A stretch of DNA of 8,373 bases from Anaerolineae bacterium (GTDB taxonomy: Bacteria; Chloroflexota; Anaerolineae; Anaerolineales; Villigracilaceae): assembly GCA_003158885.1 (NCBI GenBank), contig PMLN01000297.1:1669-10041 (forward strand), read 5' to 3'. This document shows, in pieces, positions 5,362-8,373 of the stretch. A model generated the notes under the pieces. That model ran no database searches and was not told the origin of the DNA. It saw only the letters and a list, made by a program, of their open reading frames with translations. Position numbers and translations under genes: made by a program. The stretch's first letter is position 1. Each line of letters begins with the position of its first letter.

Positions 5362-7881
5362 TCAAATCTTTGCTCCACGTAATCTCAAACTATTGCTGAC
5401 CACAAACACACTACTGAAGGCCATCGCACCGGCAGCCAGCATCGGATTCAAAAATCCCATGGCGGCGGCAGGGATGAGAATGATGTTATAGAAGAAGGCC
5501 CAGAACAGATTTTGTTTTATCGTACTGATGGTCTTACGCGAGAGGGCAATCGCACGTACCACGCCGCGCAGATCGCCGCTCATCAACGTAACAGGTGCGG
5601 CGGCCATGGCCACATCGGTGCCGGTTCCAATCGCAATACCCACGTCGGCCTGAGCCAGGGCGGGCGCATCGTTGACACCATCACCCACCATGGCCACAAT
5701 GTTGGAAGGTTTGAAAGTTTGAAGGTTGGAAGGTTCCAACGTTCCAAATTGCAACTTTTTAATTTCCTGGGATTTACCTTCGGGCAAGACTTCTGCGAGG
5801 ACTTCGTCAATACCGACCTGCTTCGCAATTGCTTCGGCGGTCTTGCGATTGTCGCCTGTGATCATGGCAACCTTCAAGCCCATACGATGCAGTTCAGCGA
5901 TCGACTCTTTCGAGCCATCTTTGAGCGTATCTGCGACTGCAATGACGCCTTCCACCCTGCCATCCACCGCAACCAGCATGGCGGTCTTGGCTTCGGATTG
6001 CAGACGTGTTACTTCGGATTCAAGCCCGTTCAACGGATAACCGCGCTCAGCCATCATGCGGAGGTTGCCAACCGCCACGCGGCGTCCATCCACCGAAGCT
6101 TCCACCCCGTAACCGGCCTCAGCCTTGAAGCCCGACAAGTCGCTCAACGCCAGCCCGCGATTGGTGGCTTCCGCCCAAATCGCCTCGCCGAGGGGATGCT
6201 CACTGCCCTTCTCAACGGAAGCGGCAAGTTGCAGAAGATCGTTCGGCGATATTCGAGATTCGTTATTCGATCCCCGAGTATCGAGTATCGAATCTCGAAT
6301 CGCAATATCCGTCACTGCGGGTTGGCCCTTTGTAATCGTTCCGGTCTTATCCAGCACAACCACCGAAACGTTTCCGGCGCGCTCCAAGGCTTCGCTGTTT
6401 CTGAACAAAACCCCAATCTCGGCGCCCTTGCCGGTTCCCACCATGACGGCAGTCGGCGTGGCAAGTCCCATGGCACATGGGCAGGCGATCACCAGTACGG
6501 CCACCATATTGATCAGGGAAGTAGTAAAGGTATGTCCACCAAGATTGACCGGAACAACGAAATACCAAATTGCAAATGTAACCAGCGCGACGGCAATCAC
6601 CGATGGAACAAAGACGGCTGAAACCTGATCCGCCAGCTTTTGAATCGGCGCCTTGCTGCCCTGCGCATCCTCGACCAGCTTGATGATCTGCGCCAGGGCG
6701 GTCTCGCGTCCCACTTTCGTGGCTTCAAACTTTAACATCCCGGCTTTATTCAGAGTTGCACCGATAACGGGGTCACCAGGCTCTTTCTCGACTGGCAGCG
6801 ATTCACCGGTCAACATCGACTCGTCAACCGAAGAACGGCCCTCGACCACAACCCCATCCACCGGGATCTTCCCGCCGGGTTTAACCAGCACGACATCGCC
6901 CACGCGGACTTCTTCCACAGGGATGTCCGCCTCGAGACCGGCGCGGACCACACGCGCCGTTTTCACGCGCAGTCCCATCAGCTTCTTGATGGCGTCGGAG
7001 GTGCGGCCCTTGGCGCGCGCTTCCAAAAATTTCCCGATGCGGATCAAGGTAATGATCATGGCGGCGGTTTCAAAATACACCTCGCCGCCGGCTCCCCGCA
7101 AAAGAACATAGGTGGAATAAAAATAGGCGACCGACGAACCCATCACGATCAATACATCCATATTGGATGAAAAGCCCCGCAGGGCCTTGAAGGCGCCTAC
7201 GTAATACTGCCAGCCGACATAAAATTGCACCGGTGTCGCCAGCGCAAACATCAGCCACATAAACCATGACTGCGGTTCGTACATCTTCATGCCGGGTATG
7301 TATTCCGAATAAAAGAAGGACGGCAGAAGGTGGAAATCCATCGCCATCGAGAGCAGGAAAAGCGGGATGGTGAAGATCAAACCCGTGATGAGCAAACGGC
7401 GCTGGGTAGCGATCTCATGCTGGCGCGCCACGGCTTCGGCATCCTCAGCCTCGCCGCCGAGTTCCAGCGCTTCAAAGCCGGACTTTGAAACGGCTGCCCG
7501 GATCTCCGCCTGACTGATAACCGTCGGCACATACTTAACGCGGGCGCGTTCGGTCGTAAGGCTGACCTGCGCCTCGACCACGCCCTCGAGTTTTTGCAAC
7601 GCTTTTTCAAGCCGATGAGCGTCATTGTCATCTGCAAGCCGTTTGATCATCAGATCGGCTTCGCCGGTGGCGACGCCATAACCCGCCCATTCCACGCGCG
7701 CAATCATATCGCCCAGGCCGGTGGTTAGCGGATCAAACTGCACGACCGCGCGCTCCGAGGACAAATTCACAACGGCCGTCTGGACGCCATTGACTTTTTT
7801 CAAATTGCGTTCAAGGGTCGAGACGCAGTTGGCACAGTACATACCGGTAATAGGCAGGGTTAATTGTTTTGTATCAGGCAT
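5362..7881 (-). CDS. copA: Copper(I)-exporting P1B-type ATPase
   Basis: An 839-residue inner-membrane pump that uses ATP to export Cu(I). Positions are counted from ATG 7881. An N-terminal HMA domain has GMYCANC (Cys16, Cys19); a second HMA fold (about 79-140) has lost its cysteines (LADDND at the metal loop). Membrane helices begin near 163. Then come the actuator motif TGES (358-361), the transport site CPC (467-469), the phosphorylation site DKTGT (Asp511), HP (562-563), TGDN (675-678) and GDGVND (733-738). The last helices carry YN and MAFSS, the P1B-1 signature for Cu(I). Two insertions not expected in the family, at about 528-545 and 712-727, are encoded by short tandem repeats. Neither start has a Shine-Dalgarno site: a GTG at 7899, four bases after the copZ stop, would add six residues and could use translational coupling. 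I prefer ATG because the HMA domain follows closely. Regulation is most likely by the CsoR encoded upstream. Confidence 0.96.
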   Translation of the reverse strand: MPDTKQLTLPITGMYCANCVSTLERNLKKVNGVQTAVVNLSSERAVVQFDPLTTGLGDMIARVEWAGYGVATGEADLMIKRLADDNDAHRLEKALQKLEGVVEAQVSLTTERARVKYVPTVISQAEIRAAVSKSGFEALELGGEAEDAEAVARQHEIATQRRLLITGLIFTIPLFLLSMAMDFHLLPSFFYSEYIPGMKMYEPQSWFMWLMFALATPVQFYVGWQYYVGAFKALRGFSSNMDVLIVMGSSVAYFYSTYVLLRGAGGEVYFETAAMIITLIRIGKFLEARAKGRTSDAIKKLMGLRVKTARVVRAGLEADIPVEEVRVGDVVLVKPGGKIPVDGVVVEGRSSVDESMLTGESLPVEKEPGDPVIGATLNKAGMLKFEATKVGRETALAQIIKLVEDAQGSKAPIQKLADQVSAVFVPSVIAVALVTFAIWYFVVPVNLGGHTFTTSLINMVAVLVIACPCAMGLATPTAVMVGTGKGAEIGVLFRNSEALERAGNVSVVVLDKTGTITKGQPAVTDIAIRDSILDTRGSNNESRISPNDLLQLAASVEKGSEHPLGEAIWAEATNRGLALSDLSGFKAEAGYGVEASVDGRRVAVGNLRMMAERGYPLNGLESEVTRLQSEAKTAMLVAVDGRVEGVIAVADTLKDGSKESIAELHRMGLKVAMITGDNRKTAEAIAKQVGIDEVLAEVLPEGKSQEIKKLQFGTLEPSNLQTFKPSNIVAMVGDGVNDAPALAQADVGIAIGTGTDVAMAAAPVTLMSGDLRGVVRAIALSRKTISTIKQNLFWAFFYNIILIPAAAMGFLNPMLAAGAMAFSSVFVVSNSLRLRGAKI
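5702..5740. repeat. Octamer tandem repeat inside copA, in frame
   Basis: Four consecutive 8-mers (ttggaagg, tttgaaag, tttgaagg, ttggaagg; 5702-5733) are followed by ttccaac, making a perfect inverted repeat GTTGGAA-GG-TTCCAAC at 5725-5740. On the coding strand it specifies residues about 712-727 (FGTLEPSNLQTFKPSN), placed just before the VAMVGDGVND motif, where related ATPases usually have only one or two residues. The reading frame is preserved. Confidence 0.75.
6251..6300. repeat. Heptamer-periodic palindromic repeat inside copA, in frame
   Basis: Seven consecutive heptamers from 6252 keep CG at the third and fourth place, six of them CGA (ttcgaga, ttcgtta, ttcgatc, cccgagt, atcgagt, atcgaat, ctcgaat). 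The outer 12 bases, ATTCGAGATTCG (6251-6262) and CGAATCTCGAAT (6289-6300), form a perfect inverted repeat. It encodes residues about 528-545 of CopA (RDSILDTRGSNNESRI core) in the loop between the phosphorylation motif and the LLQLAASVEKGSEHP segment of the nucleotide-binding domain. Confidence 0.75.
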
Positions 7882-7903
7882 AGCGGAATCAGGTGGCACG
7901 ATC

Positions 7904-8110
7904 TTATGCGGCGACCGGATAATTGATCTCGATCAACAAAGCCTTGATCTTATCTTCGCTGGCGGGCGCGTCGAAGGTGATCTGAACGTTCTTTGTATCC
8001 GCATCAGCTTTGACAGACTGGACGCCCTGCAATTCCTTGACTTCCACCTCGATCGTGTGGGTGCAGTGCATACAATGAATGGCGGGGATTGAATAAGTTA
8101 CGGTGGTCAT
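7904..8110 (-). CDS. copZ: CopZ-like copper chaperone (HMA domain)
   Basis: A 68-residue single heavy-metal-associated domain. The Cu(I)-binding loop reads IHCMHC (Cys13, Cys16), followed by the expected helix (THTIEVEVKELQGV), the strand VQSVKADADTKNVQITFD, the second helix (EDKIKALLIEINY) and a terminal YPV that matches the last loop of CopZ/Atx1 proteins. It should bind cytoplasmic Cu(I) and pass it to the N-terminal HMA of CopA or to the CsoR sensor. AGGAGA lies six bases before the ATG. It follows csoR by 70 bases and precedes copA by 22 (or four if copA uses the GTG). The extra His between the cysteines is not unusual among chaperones. The length is exactly that of the family. Confidence 0.92.
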   Translation of the reverse strand: MTTVTYSIPAIHCMHCTHTIEVEVKELQGVQSVKADADTKNVQITFDAPASEDKIKALLIEINYPVAA

Positions 8111-8124
8111 TTTGGTTCTCCTTG

Positions 8125-8166
8125 AAAATAGATATTGGATATTAGAGAATAGAGAATAGAGATTAG
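8125..8166. repeat. Six-copy heptamer repeat between csoR and copZ
   Basis: Six imperfect heptamers follow one another: aaaatag, atattgg, atattag, agaatag, agaatag, agattag. The array occupies most of the csoR-copZ spacer and ends one base before the copZ Shine-Dalgarno site (AAGGAGA, 8118-8124). It is transcribed within the operon and would give an unstructured, U/A-rich leader. It is the same kind of repeat as those inside copA and after dinG, with a different sequence. Confidence 0.7.
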
Positions 8167-8180
8167 TGAGCAGATGAGGG

Positions 8181-8373
8181 TTAGACTTTGGTGGACATGT
8201 CGAACACTTCGGTGATCTCTTTCAGGACACGCTCACGTTCCTTCTTGTCGTTGCCCTGAACGGCGGTGATCACACAGGAATTCAAGTGATTCTCCAAAAT
8301 CTGCGAACTGACCTTGTTCAAGGCGGCTTCGACCGCTTGAATCTGGCGGATGACATCGATACAATAGGCATCC
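8181..8373 (-). CDS. csoR: CsoR-family copper-sensing repressor (5' part outside window)
   Basis: The last 64 codons of a DUF156/CsoR protein are present; the N-terminus is cut by the window edge. The visible part begins DAYCIDVIRQIQAVEAALNK and includes ENHLNSCVI. The Cys-His-Cys Cu(I) ligands are all there with the canonical spacing: Cys at visible residue 4, His at 29 (25 later) and Cys at 33 (4 later), as in the C36/H61/C65 set of the mycobacterial CsoR. This argues for copper sensing rather than the nickel (RcnR) or formaldehyde (FrmR) branches. The all-helical homotetramer represses its operon and leaves DNA when Cu(I) binds. It is the first visible gene of csoR-copZ-copA-YHS, so autoregulation of the whole operon from a promoter upstream of the window is likely. 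Confidence 0.92.
   Translation of the reverse strand, partial: DAYCIDVIRQIQAVEAALNKVSSQILENHLNSCVITAVQGNDKKERERVLKEITEVFDMSTKV

Noticed and set aside
5512..6621. Long plus-strand open frame (369 codons)
   Set aside because: It lies wholly antisense to copA, whose motifs are unmistakable, and its translation shows no recognisable domain. It is a shadow of codon bias in copA.

Overview
The window is bacterial. All the genes I can support lie on the minus strand, so reading from right to left follows transcription. Moderate GC, good Shine-Dalgarno sites (AGGAGA type), gene content and many short degenerate tandem repeats remind me of Chloroflexota (Anaerolineae-like) genomes. That placement is inference from style, not shown by a marker gene.

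Right part (about 5170-8373): a compact copper(I) homeostasis operon in the order csoR (regulator, 5' part outside the window), copZ (HMA metallochaperone), copA (P1B-1 copper-exporting ATPase) and a 55-residue YHS-domain protein. CsoR would release DNA when it binds Cu(I), CopZ would carry Cu(I), CopA would pump it out, and the YHS protein has a three-cysteine metal-binding layout. CopA carries one intact and one cysteine-less HMA domain, plus two in-frame insertions made of short tandem repeats.

Middle (about 4768-5169): a 402-bp intergenic stretch with a 33-bp near-perfect inverted repeat downstream of the copper operon, fragments resembling dispersed repeats, a 9-bp tandem repeat, and a probable dinG promoter placed so close to the ATG that the message may be almost leaderless.

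Left-centre (1987-4767): a 926-residue DinG-type protein, an N-terminal DEDDh exonuclease domain fused to an XPD-like helicase with Fe-S cysteines. The first catalytic Asp of the exonuclease is Tyr. Downstream is a 109-bp REP/MITE-like element with imperfect terminal inverted repeats.

Left (1-1775): a ParE/RelE-type toxin-antitoxin pair with a 4-base ATGA overlap, a DUF5655-like protein 32 bases further on, and then the first 283 codons of a major facilitator transporter that resembles the FLVCR/SLC49 family and runs off the window.

The genes are of known families. The less ordinary material is the heptamer- or octamer-periodic repeats, seen in four places (two inside copA), and the altered DinG nuclease site. 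I did not find a convincing wholly new system.
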